From: Atopobiaceae bacterium
GTDB taxonomy: Bacteria; Actinomycetota; Coriobacteriia; Coriobacteriales; Atopobiaceae
NCBI GenBank assembly: GCA_017533825.1
Contig: JAFWIE010000008.1
Coordinates: 124,001 to 188,000, forward strand
Direction of reading: 5' to 3'
Length of the DNA: 64,000 nt
Below the pieces are notes generated by a model, which worked only from the letters and a program-made list of their open reading frames with translations, was not told where the DNA came from and did not search any database. This document shows, in pieces, positions 26,692 to 33,752 of the stretch. The position numbers and the translations under genes are program-made. Position 1 is the first letter of the stretch. The number at the start of each line of letters is the position of its first letter.

Positions 26692-26720
26692 TTGACGACG
26701 GGCGCGGGGCGTGCCATAAT
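26692..26720 (+). promoter_or_regulatory. Promoter of putative antitoxin RNA
   Basis: TTGACG (26692-26697), exactly 17 bases, CATAAT (26715-26720): five of six bases match consensus in both boxes. Confidence 0.65.
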
Positions 26721-26726
26721 GCGGTT

Positions 26727-26815
26727 GACGGCAAAGCCCGAGCTGCAATCCGGGCGACGCCTCAAATCTGATTGGAGGACCGCTACGCCTTCCGGCTAGC
26801 GGTCCTCTTCCTCGT
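26727..26815 (+). ncRNA. Putative antitoxin small RNA (intact copy)
   Basis: An approximately 85-nt transcript is predicted from the promoter at 26692-26720 to the terminator at 26775-26807. It starts with a hairpin GCCCG/CGGGC whose loop holds GCAATC (26745-26750). The same six bases occur on this strand at 26921-26926, between the ribosome-binding site and ATG of the opposing peptide gene, so the RNA loop could pair with the peptide mRNA at its translation start. The 3' end overlaps the 3' end of the opposing mRNA through a shared terminator. Confidence 0.6.
26775..26807. terminator. Shared bidirectional terminator of RNA and peptide gene
   Basis: An 11-bp perfect stem (26775-26785 with 26797-26807) extended by GCC/GGC inside the loop, followed by TTCCTC on the plus strand. 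The peptide gene's stop codon (26796-26798) lies in its loop-side arm. Confidence 0.7.
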
Positions 26816-26918
26816 CCTTGCTGCCATCGTCCGAGACCGAATCATGGTTCCTCCGGAGCTCCTTCACAAGCAGGGCAAACGCCGTGAGTAGCTTGATCAG
26901 CTCTATCAACAGTTCCAT
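26796..26918 (-). CDS. 40-residue hydrophobic peptide, putative type I toxin
   Basis: A small gene with a near-perfect ribosome-binding site GGGAGGTGATTGCCC before the ATG. The peptide has an amphipathic or membrane-seeking N-terminal half (MELLIELIKLLTAFALLVK) and a charged, Asp/Glu-rich tail (RNHDSVSDDGSKDEEEDR). Size, layout and acidic tail recall Fst/Ldr-type toxins, although I see no sequence identity. It is transcribed from a candidate promoter at 26988-27016 and converges on a small RNA with which it shares a terminator, as in the par locus of plasmid pAD1. A diverged tail remnant at 23733-23789 shows that the reading frame is conserved at protein level. Toxicity is inference. Confidence 0.6.
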   Translation of the reverse strand: MELLIELIKLLTAFALLVKELRRNHDSVSDDGSKDEEEDR

Positions 26919-26987
26919 GGGCAATCACCTCCCTCCCAGGAGGCGCCGCCCGGTCACGGGACTTACTCGCCGCCAACCGCGTTGAAA

Positions 26988-27016
26988 ACTATAACATACC
27001 ATGCTCCGATTGTCGA
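26988..27016 (-). promoter_or_regulatory. Putative promoter of the toxin-like peptide gene
   Basis: On the minus strand, TCGACA (27016-27011), 17 bases, TATAGT (26993-26988). This implies a leader of about 60 nt before the ATG at 26918. The -35 box lies inside the palindrome at 27004-27037. Confidence 0.5.
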
Positions 27017-27037
27017 AAACGTTTTCAACAATCGGAG
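27004..27037. promoter_or_regulatory. 34-bp palindrome over the -35 region (operator candidate)
   Basis: CTCCGATTGTCGAAAAC faces GTTTTCAACAATCGGAG, 17-bp arms with a single mismatch and no loop. Overlap with the -35 box suggests a repressor site rather than a terminator. Confidence 0.5.
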
Positions 27038-27156
27038 TTGTGTCCGATGCAATCAGAGGAGACGGTCTCCCTTGCACCATCCACGCCAGACCGCCAAGTC
27101 CGGAGCAAGATAGCAGCGGGAAATCGAGATTCGCGCGCAGTTGCGAAGGAGGGCTG

Positions 27157-27400
27157 CCCAGCGCGACGGCGTTGCGGGGGTGGGCCGCGTGGCAAGTCCA
27201 GGTCGGTACCATTTGTCCGACGATTATTGCAGGTTTTTCGTCGGTTTGGGTAGTTTTTGAGGCAGGTTCGCCCACAGCGCGGAGACGAGCCTCGCGTTTG
27301 CGCAGGTCAGAGGCTTGAAATCCAGACCCCGTAAAATCGGAGACCGAAAAACTACCTACATCGCCGAATTCTCTGCATTTTTCGCCGACCGAATGGTACC
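27157..27400. repeat. 244-bp direct repeat, left copy, with 196-bp palindromic element
   Basis: Near-identical to 29335-29578. The inner part (27205-27400) starts GGTACCATTTG and ends CGAATGGTACC; its arms of about 55 bases are imperfect inverted repeats (shared blocks TGCAG, CGGCG, GGTAGTTTTT), so it resembles a MITE. The outer 48 bp (27157-27204) are also repeated. Together the copies bracket the GHKL-metallopeptidase gene. The remainder of 27038-27156 and 27401-27439 shows no feature. Confidence 0.75.
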
Positions 27401-27439
27401 GTCACCCGCAGTGGTGCCGAAGCCAAGGTGGAGCCGCCA

Positions 27440-29077
27440 TTAGCGAGCGCCACTTCCAATGGATTTCGGCTCTTCCTCGGCCATGCCGGCGGTCTTGTGT
27501 ATGGGCGTCGGGCTGTCCGGCAAAACGGCTGACTCAACAAAGTTGCTAGCAGCGAACGTGTCGCACCATTGCCTTTTGTATTCCTCCACCACTTCGGGCT
27601 TTGTGAGCAACATCTCCATTGCGTGCGTCAACGCGCTACCGAACGACCCGGAAGAGTCACCCCCGAACGCGTGGCACGACTCATGTACGTATGTGGCCAC
27701 CGCATCGAAGTATCCCTCCGTTGTGAAGATGTTTTCCTTAAGGTAGATTTCGCTCACCTCATATCGGACGAGAAGTCCGCGATTGTTTGACTTTCCTTTC
27801 CGCACGCGATTAAGTGTCGCCATTCCATGGTAGGTGGCCCGCAGGTTTCTGATTACCTTTCGCGCAGGTATGGTTTCCTGGGTGAAGAAGCCCGCGTAAA
27901 GCTTGCAGACGAGTCCTTCGAGAACCTCGAAGCACCGATTCTCCGTATCGGTCGGATTGTCATCGACTACAAATCCTCCGCACTGCGCGCACTTGTACTC
28001 CAAGGTAGGATAACCAAGTCTGCTGAAGGCCTGTTGGACCAGTCGGTAAGACGTTCCTTGGCTCGATAGCCATGATCTGGCCTGACTTCTGCGATTGCGC
28101 TCGTGCATAGTGCGAACCGGCCGCAAACAGAGCAGGTTGGGGTGCCTTTCCACGAATCGCGTACGTGCGGCTGGCGATCGGTCAAGCGTGGTGATCAGAT
28201 TGCAGATGACCGGATACCAAGAATCAAAGTCGTACTTCTTCGATGGTACTGAACCCCAATTGCGACGCATCTTTTCCAGCATCTTTGCCGCGCCATCTGG
28301 GCTCATGTGATTGGCGACCTCCTCAAACACGTCTACAACGTCGAACGAGTACAGCGCCTTCCGCTCTCTGTCTGACTTGCGCCAGTTGTGCAGGCACACA
28401 ACCAAGTTGAACGGGTTGGAGCCAAGCAGTTGATACCCGCAGAACACGACACCCCGCCGTCCGAAATCTCTGGTGCAAGGCAGCTGCTTGTCATAGGGGG
28501 CCGAACTCCTCGTGTACACGGCACCTTCGCGTCCTTCCCAAATCTTCTCGCCCAGAAGCGGATTCTCGGGGTAGTAGAAGCTCAGCAAGACACTCTTGAA
28601 CAGTGTGTAATCGGCTTCGCGGAGATTCCCGAGGACCAGCTTGCTGTGGTGGGAGTCTTCCACCGCGCGAACGTCGTACGCCAGCATACGTACGCTCTGT
28701 CCGTCAATCGTCTCCCGTGAGTCGGTTACAATGAGTTCCCAGTCTGCGGATGCCATCTTGACCGACCAGCGAAGGTCGCGATACGCGCACAATGACGCGA
28801 TCTTGAAGCCCTCTCCGAAGTATCCGGCGTGCGAATCTGCGGACTTGGTCTTCGTCGATGCCCCGAGGTGGAGCAGCCATTCATAACTGAAGCTGACCCC
28901 ATCCACCCAAATCGAAAGCGTTCCGTAATGGTACTCGTACTGAAGCGCCGCGTTCCACTTCCGGGGACCTACGGAATCGTAGAAATTCTGGACAAAGTCC
29001 CTGAGCACCTCGTATCGGCCCCATCGCACCGGATATGTCATGACAATGTTCAGCGGTATCATCTTTGCCTCTGTCAT
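27440..29077 (-). CDS. GHKL-type ATPase fused to HExxH metallopeptidase-like domain
   Basis: A 545-residue protein I do not recognise as a named family. The N-terminal region fits a GHKL (Hsp90-like) ATPase: an N-box with Asp27, Asn31 and Asp34 (RDFVQNFYDS) and a GYFGEGFKIASL glycine loop. A middle segment has a CAQCGG...C pattern. Near residue 465 lies HESCHAFGGD, a zinc-metallopeptidase HExxH motif in the style of HExxHxxGGD. There is no signal peptide, so it should act in the cytoplasm. The ATG at 29077 follows GGGAGGCGCGACAGC. Base composition is clearly lower in GC than the flanks, and 244-bp direct repeats flank it, which suggests acquisition as a cassette. A defence role is inference; the paired ATPase and protease are also compatible with stress signalling. 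Confidence 0.6.
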   Translation of the reverse strand: MTEAKMIPLNIVMTYPVRWGRYEVLRDFVQNFYDSVGPRKWNAALQYEYHYGTLSIWVDGVSFSYEWLLHLGASTKTKSADSHAGYFGEGFKIASLCAYRDLRWSVKMASADWELIVTDSRETIDGQSVRMLAYDVRAVEDSHHSKLVLGNLREADYTLFKSVLLSFYYPENPLLGEKIWEGREGAVYTRSSAPYDKQLPCTRDFGRRGVVFCGYQLLGSNPFNLVVCLHNWRKSDRERKALYSFDVVDVFEEVANHMSPDGAAKMLEKMRRNWGSVPSKKYDFDSWYPVICNLITTLDRSPAARTRFVERHPNLLCLRPVRTMHERNRRSQARSWLSSQGTSYRLVQQAFSRLGYPTLEYKCAQCGGFVVDDNPTDTENRCFEVLEGLVCKLYAGFFTQETIPARKVIRNLRATYHGMATLNRVRKGKSNNRGLLVRYEVSEIYLKENIFTTEGYFDAVATYVHESCHAFGGDSSGSFGSALTHAMEMLLTKPEVVEEYKRQWCDTFAASNFVESAVLPDSPTPIHKTAGMAEEEPKSIGSGAR

Positions 29078-29134
29078 GCTGTCGCGCCTCCCAAAATCGT
29101 ACTTTGAAAAAAGACAATCCCCGTCAAATAAAAC

Positions 29135-29164
29135 AATATACAAGCTAGCCTTATATTGATTCAA
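29135..29164 (-). promoter_or_regulatory. Putative promoter of the GHKL-metallopeptidase gene
   Basis: On the minus strand, TTGAAT (29164-29159), 18 bases, TATATT (29140-29135), in an AT-rich stretch about 60 bp before the start codon. Confidence 0.5.
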
Positions 29165-29334
29165 CCATCAATACGTTCGGGGGCGGGCGTCAAGCGCTCA
29201 GGTAATGTCGGATGTTCTACCGTCGTGTCGCTCACACTGTCGTTCTAGAATCTCCAGTCACCCTGCTCACGACTGCCAAACCGAGGATGGAAAAGTGGCA
29301 GGAAACCTTCCGTACAGTTTCGGAGGGTGGTGAC

Positions 29335-29578
29335 CCCAGCGCGACGGCGTTGCGGGGGTGGGCCGCGTGGCAAGTCCAGGTCGGTACCATTTGCCCAACG
29401 GATTCTGCAGGTTTTTCGGCGGTTTGGGTAGTTTTTGAGGCAGGTCCGCCCACCGCGTGAAGACGAGCCTCGCGTTTGCGCAGGTCAGAGGCTTGAAATC
29501 CAGACCCCGCAAAATCGGAGACCGAAAAACTACCTACATCGCCGATTTCTCTGCAATTTTCGCCGGCCGAATGGTACC
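29335..29578. repeat. 244-bp direct repeat, right copy, with 196-bp palindromic element
   Basis: Partner of 27157-27400; the inner palindromic element is 29383-29578, also 196 bp with GGTACCATT ends. Same orientation as the left copy. The remaining noncoding sequence 29165-29334 and 29579-29756 shows nothing I can identify. Confidence 0.75.
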
Positions 29579-29756
29579 ACCACACGAGTTCGGGACGGCC
29601 AAGTCGCTAGAGCTGCAGATGGCAAGTAGAGTCCAACCGCGAGGGCGGCTGAAAACGTACAGTAGCGTGATGTCCAAGGAGGGGGCGTCAGGTACAGACC
29701 TTGAGGCGGTGCGTCATTGCGGTCTTGGGCCGCCTTGCCCGCAGGGTCCACCTTGC

Positions 29757-30044
29757 TTACAAGTCGCCAACGGGGGTGTGGGTGAACACGTTCCCGTAGT
29801 CGTGGCAGACGCAGCGAAGCACACCCGAGGCTGGCACGGGAAAGCTGCTGACTGCCAAAGACCCGCAGGCCGGGCACTTGGGAATCAGCTCATACACGGG
29901 GTTCCAAGAGCCGCCCGAAATCTCCTGTAGTTCCGCGTCGGAGAGGTCGTAACCCTCCTCTTGCGCAAGCGCCAGAATCTCCTCAGGCGTCTCGCATTTC
30001 TTGAGTTTCGCGTGCTGGTCGTCAACAAGGTTCGCGTGCTTCAT
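29757..30044 (-). CDS. Nif11-type RiPP precursor peptide
   Basis: A 95-residue peptide. Residues 18-45 (TPEEILALAQEEGYDLSDA, then ELQEISGG) are a clear Nif11-like leader ending in a double-Gly cleavage site at 44-45. The 50-residue core carries Cys57, Cys60, Cys78 and Cys80 (CPACG ... CVC), which could be modified or could bind zinc. The ATG follows AGAAAGGTTTAATT. It lies 24 bp downstream of an unknown 139-residue gene on the same strand. No dedicated maturation enzyme or transporter is adjacent; the radical-SAM gene 3.2 kb away is the only RiPP-type enzyme in view. Confidence 0.72.
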   Translation of the reverse strand: MKHANLVDDQHAKLKKCETPEEILALAQEEGYDLSDAELQEISGGSWNPVYELIPKCPACGSLAVSSFPVPASGVLRCVCHDYGNVFTHTPVGDL

Positions 30045-30068
30045 AATTAAACCTTTCTGTCTCGCGCA

Positions 30069-30488
30069 CTATCCATTTTTCGAAATATACGCCGTGGGGA
30101 TGGGTGCGTCTCGGGGAATGATAAAGGGCAGGAGAAATAAAGACGAGATCGTTTGACTCATCGCGCGCGATAAACCAAACGACATGTCGGCGACAAGCTC
30201 GTCGGAAGCGGTGCTCGTGATTTGCGGCGCGGCGGGCTTGCCCTGCTTGCGGTACGGCATGCCGGAGGTGCGCTCGATGGCCTCCTCGAAGGCATCGGCG
30301 GGGTAGGGCCCGCTTGGGGTGTTGTCCATGACGATGGGCGCGCCCGATGTCTTGCTGATGGCAGCGATGCCAGGCTGCGGCTCATCCGCGCGGATTATCA
30401 CAATGGCTGCGCCTCCAGACTCAGATTTGCGTCGGTAGGCAATGGCATTGGGTAAGGTGGTGAGCATAACGCTATTCGTGCGAATCAT
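30069..30488 (-). CDS. Hypothetical protein upstream of the Nif11 peptide
   Basis: A 139-residue protein beginning MIRTNSVMLTTLPNAIAYRR, with a compact central part and a hydrophobic stretch near the C-terminus (ISSLFLLPFIIPRD). I do not recognise it. The ATG at 30488 follows AAGGGGGGAAAC, a strong site, and is preferred over a start 168 bp upstream. The short gap to the Nif11 gene suggests one operon. The noncoding 30489-30784 between it and the divergent sortase gene holds no feature I can support. Confidence 0.5.
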   Translation of the reverse strand: MIRTNSVMLTTLPNAIAYRRKSESGGAAIVIIRADEPQPGIAAISKTSGAPIVMDNTPSGPYPADAFEEAIERTSGMPYRKQGKPAAPQITSTASDELVADMSFGLSRAMSQTISSLFLLPFIIPRDAPIPTAYISKNG

Positions 30489-30784
30489 GTTTCCCCCCTT
30501 CAAACGGGACTGGTACAAGCCATGCAAAATTACACTCGCATTGTCATGTCTCAGCCGATATGTAACGCCAGCGGCGGGAGGCCTTCTTCCGTTGGCACCC
30601 TGCATGCGCCATGCTGTTGGCACCCGCAGTTCCCTGCCGTTGTCAAGCGCCATCAAAAAGGTACCTTTCAGGCTTTATTGCTACCATCGAGCAAACCCGA
30701 TTGCTATCCTGCGATTCGCAGCGAGTATTGTATAAACATTACTGTACAAAGGAGAATGCTGCGGAACGTGCGGGAGACGGTTGC

Positions 30785-31777
30785 GTGAGGCGCATCGCGA
30801 ACAACATACTCACGGTGCTCATCGTGCTGATGGGTGTGATAGGTGCCGGCTTGCTTGCCTATCCCACATTCTCCGACTGGTGGAACAGCATGCACCAGAG
30901 CTATGCGATCGCAAACTACGACCAAGCCGTCGCGGAGCTCGACGAGCACCGTTACGACGAGCTTCTTGCTGAAGCAGAGGCGTACAATGCCGAACTCGCT
31001 AAGACAGGCATCAACTGGAACATGTCCGAGAAGGAGATGAAGCGTTACAACTCCCTCCTTGATGTCACTGGCAATGGCATGATGGGCTACGTCGAGATTC
31101 CAAAGATTCGTGTCACCCTGCCCATCTACCACGGCACGCGCGATGCCGTTCTTCAGGTCGCCATCGGACATCTCTCCGGCACGTCGCTGCCTGTCGGCGG
31201 CAAGTCGACCCACTGCAGCGTGTCGGGTCACCGCGGACTGCCGTCTGCGCGCCTCTTCACCGATATCGACTCGCTTGCGAAGGGCGACCTCTTTACCATC
31301 ACCGTGCTCGATCGCGTCATGACGTACGAAGTCGACCAGGTGCGCATCGTGCTGCCCGCCGAGCTCAACGACCTTGCGATTGAGCCGGACCAGGACTACG
31401 TTACCCTCGTGACCTGCACACCGTACGGCATCAACTCCCATCGCCTGCTCGTTCGCGGGCACCGCACGAAGGGTGACCTCGACGTCGTCCTTGCGGAGGC
31501 GGTGCGCATCGAGCCGGGGACTATCGCCTTCTTCATGGCCATCCCCGTTCTCACCGCACTCGTGATTTGGGTGCTGGTGATAACGAGCCGCAGGTCAAGG
31601 CGCCAGCGCGCCGTCGAGGAGGCCACGGAGGAATTCCGTCGTCGACGGGCCGAGCGCGAGGAGAAGGGCGCTGGGTCCGTCGAACTCGAGGCGTTTGCAG
31701 ACGATTACGCCGATTCTGCACCTCACGATTCCGCAACTTCTGCCACAGAATCCGTCGCACCTCACGAAGGAGAGTGA
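30785..31777 (+). CDS. Class C (pilin-polymerising) sortase
   Basis: A 330-residue transpeptidase with two membrane helices: an N-terminal one (NNILTVLIVLMGVIGAGLL) and a C-terminal one (about 245-265), as in class C. The catalytic triad is visible: His149 (SGHRGLPSARLF), Cys211 (LVTCTPYGINSHR) and Arg220. A GTG at 30785 is chosen because it follows GGGAGACGGTTGC and opens the first helix; no in-frame ATG does so. The gene leads a cluster with the anchored acidic protein one base downstream, and is the likely polymerase for that protein and possibly for the pilin at 19912. Confidence 0.88.
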   Translation: MRRIANNILTVLIVLMGVIGAGLLAYPTFSDWWNSMHQSYAIANYDQAVAELDEHRYDELLAEAEAYNAELAKTGINWNMSEKEMKRYNSLLDVTGNGMMGYVEIPKIRVTLPIYHGTRDAVLQVAIGHLSGTSLPVGGKSTHCSVSGHRGLPSARLFTDIDSLAKGDLFTITVLDRVMTYEVDQVRIVLPAELNDLAIEPDQDYVTLVTCTPYGINSHRLLVRGHRTKGDLDVVLAEAVRIEPGTIAFFMAIPVLTALVIWVLVITSRRSRRQRAVEEATEEFRRRRAEREEKGAGSVELEAFADDYADSAPHDSATSATESVAPHEGE

Positions 31778-31778
31778 C

Positions 31779-32921
31779 ATGCACACTTCAGCTCGCAACC
31801 GTACAACGTCCTGCACTCCGCGTATCGCAGCACGCCTCTCTCTGCTGCTCGCCGTACTGGTGGCAGCAACGTTCGCGATGCCTGTCATCTGCGCGCGTGC
31901 AGACGATGCTTCGGGCGACGCACCCAACGTCAGTGACGATGGCGAGCCGCGGGTTGGTTCCCTTACGCTGCAACTTGGCGACACCTCGGGCGACTCCGAT
32001 ACCACCTTGAAGGATGGCGTGATCGCGCTGTATCGTGTTGCCACGATCAACCATGGTGGCGACACGTACTATGACGTTACCAAAGGGCAATTCGCCAATT
32101 CGAAGCAGGTCGCCGAAACGCTCAATTCGATCTCCGGCATGGACAAGGCCACCCTCGAGGAACGGAACGCCAGCATAGCTTCCGAGCTCGAGTGGGAGGC
32201 GGCGCGCAGCGGTATGGAACCACTCTTGTACCAGCAGATCAAAGATGGCACGGTTTCGATCCCAAGTCTCGAAGAAAGCTTGTACTTGGTGTGTGAGCCC
32301 GTGCTTTCCGAGGGAGACCGCACGATCAACGCGTTCCTCATGTCCATTCCCGACGTTGACGGCAAGCTCGATTCGGTCGCGCAGCCCAAGCCGGGCAATG
32401 GTAGGACTCCGTGGCGCACGTATCCTCCCTTCTGGTACGTTCCCGCCGACAATCCGGATGATGATGACAACCCCGATGACGACGACCATCCTGACGATGA
32501 CAATCCTGATGATGACGATGAGAACCCCGATGACGACGGTGACAGCGATAACCCCGACGACGACGGCGACGACGACTCGGACGATGACGATGATGACTCG
32601 GACGACGATGAAGACGACTCGGACGACAGCGACGACGATGGGATTACGGACGATAACAATGGTGGAGGGCAGAACAGGAATACGTCCTCGCAGACCTCCG
32701 ACGGAACGAACCGTCAGGTAGTAGTTGATAACGGCAGCAGTGATGGCGACAGCTCAAGGATTAAGTCCCGCGTTCCCCAAACGGGCGACCGTACGACATC
32801 GGTCGCGCTCATCGCAGCCCTCGGTATTACGGTTGTGCTGATGGGTGCCGTCATTGGTCGCGTTCACAGCAACCGGTCTTTCGGTGCCGACTGTTGCGGT
32901 CGGTCAAATCGTAAAGCGTAA
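31779..32921 (+). CDS. Acidic wall-anchored pilin-like protein with VPQTG sorting signal
   Basis: A 380-residue secreted protein. The signal peptide ends near ICARA; a pilin-like domain (SLTLQLGDTSGDSDTT, VIALYRVATI, ESLYLVCEPV) spans about 45-210. It is followed by an extreme Asp/Pro spacer (repeated NPDDDD, then Asp/Ser runs, about 225-305), a VPQTGD sorting motif, a hydrophobic helix and an unusual Cys-containing tail (GADCCGRSN). VPQTG departs from LPXTG, as do motifs of some class C-processed pilins. The ATG follows GAAGGAGAGTGAC, one base past the sortase stop. The acidic spacer may span the cell wall or bind calcium. Confidence 0.75.
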   Translation: MHTSARNRTTSCTPRIAARLSLLLAVLVAATFAMPVICARADDASGDAPNVSDDGEPRVGSLTLQLGDTSGDSDTTLKDGVIALYRVATINHGGDTYYDVTKGQFANSKQVAETLNSISGMDKATLEERNASIASELEWEAARSGMEPLLYQQIKDGTVSIPSLEESLYLVCEPVLSEGDRTINAFLMSIPDVDGKLDSVAQPKPGNGRTPWRTYPPFWYVPADNPDDDDNPDDDDHPDDDNPDDDDENPDDDGDSDNPDDDGDDDSDDDDDDSDDDEDDSDDSDDDGITDDNNGGGQNRNTSSQTSDGTNRQVVVDNGSSDGDSSRIKSRVPQTGDRTTSVALIAALGITVVLMGAVIGRVHSNRSFGADCCGRSNRKA

Positions 32922-32924
32922 CCC

Positions 32925-33542
32925 ATGAGACGTTCGTCCCGGGCACGTATCGTCGTTGCAATCGGCGCGCTCATGCTTGCCGCGGCCGCGGTCATGGCTG
33001 CGAGCGGCGTGTTCGACGATCTTCGGGCAACGCATGCCAGCGCAACGGTTCTCAACCAGCTTAACGAGCAACGTCCCGAGCCCCGCGCGGCTGATGCTGC
33101 CGCGCGTCTCTCGGCAAGCCGCAATCCCAATGCGAATCGCTACGTCGAGGATGCCAGCATGCCGGCGGTGACCATCGGGTCGTACGACTATATCGGTTCG
33201 ATTGCCATTCCCGTTCTCGGCATCGACCTCCCCGTTGCATCCGAGACCGATGACGAGCGATTGCGGATAAGCCCATGCAGGTATCAGGGCAGCTATCTGA
33301 CGAGTGACCTTATCATCTGTGGTCAAGGCTACGCCGGCCACTTCGGCATGATTGGCACGCTTGGAATCCGCGACGAGGTACGCTTCGTTGCTGCCGACGG
33401 GGCAATGTACCACTACATAGTAAGCAACGTCGAGACGGACCACTTGGAGGACATCGACGCCATCATCCATGATTGGGATCTGACGTTGTTCACGTTTGGC
33501 GCTAACGACACCGTTCGTGTCGTCCGTTGTGTGCGCATGTAG
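32925..33542 (+). CDS. Sortase-fold protein lacking catalytic His and Cys
   Basis: A 205-residue membrane-anchored protein with an N-terminal helix (about 8-26) and a recognisable sortase barrel: DYIGSIAIPVLGIDLPV, PCRYQGSY, GHF and a final LTLFT strand. The usual GHN histidine is Gln134 (ICGQGYAGHF) and the TLxTC cysteine is Phe191 (LTLFTF); an Arg in VRVVRC is kept. The DNA at both codons is unambiguous in a full-length frame. It follows the anchored acidic protein by three bases, so it belongs to the same operon. I infer a non-catalytic accessory to pilus assembly, not a transpeptidase. Confidence 0.75.
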   Translation: MRRSSRARIVVAIGALMLAAAAVMAASGVFDDLRATHASATVLNQLNEQRPEPRAADAAARLSASRNPNANRYVEDASMPAVTIGSYDYIGSIAIPVLGIDLPVASETDDERLRISPCRYQGSYLTSDLIICGQGYAGHFGMIGTLGIRDEVRFVAADGAMYHYIVSNVETDHLEDIDAIIHDWDLTLFTFGANDTVRVVRCVRM

Positions 33543-33752
33543 GCGTCACGTGCCACTCATCCAAAAAACGCAACCGAATAAGAATCGATAGCTTCTTCAG
33601 CGACCTCTCAGGATGCGTACTCAGATAGCATAGCATGTTGAATATCTCTACACAGTTGACATGCGAATGGGGAGCGGCAATACGCAATAGCTATCTGAAC
33701 GACAAGCTGACGCGAGTTGTCGTGTTGTGCAGTAGTTGGGGGGACCACGAAA

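Noticed and set aside
29212..29460. An open frame across the right 244-bp repeat
   Set aside because: It crosses repeat and unique sequence, and the frame is not kept in the left copy.
25137..30044. Radical-SAM enzyme as the modifier of the Nif11 peptide
   Set aside because: They are more than 3 kb apart with the GHKL cassette between, and the enzyme overlaps a better candidate substrate gene.
33656..33661. A perfect TTGACA about 95 bp before the adhesin start
   Set aside because: No acceptable -10 hexamer lies 16-18 bases downstream, so I do not call a promoter.
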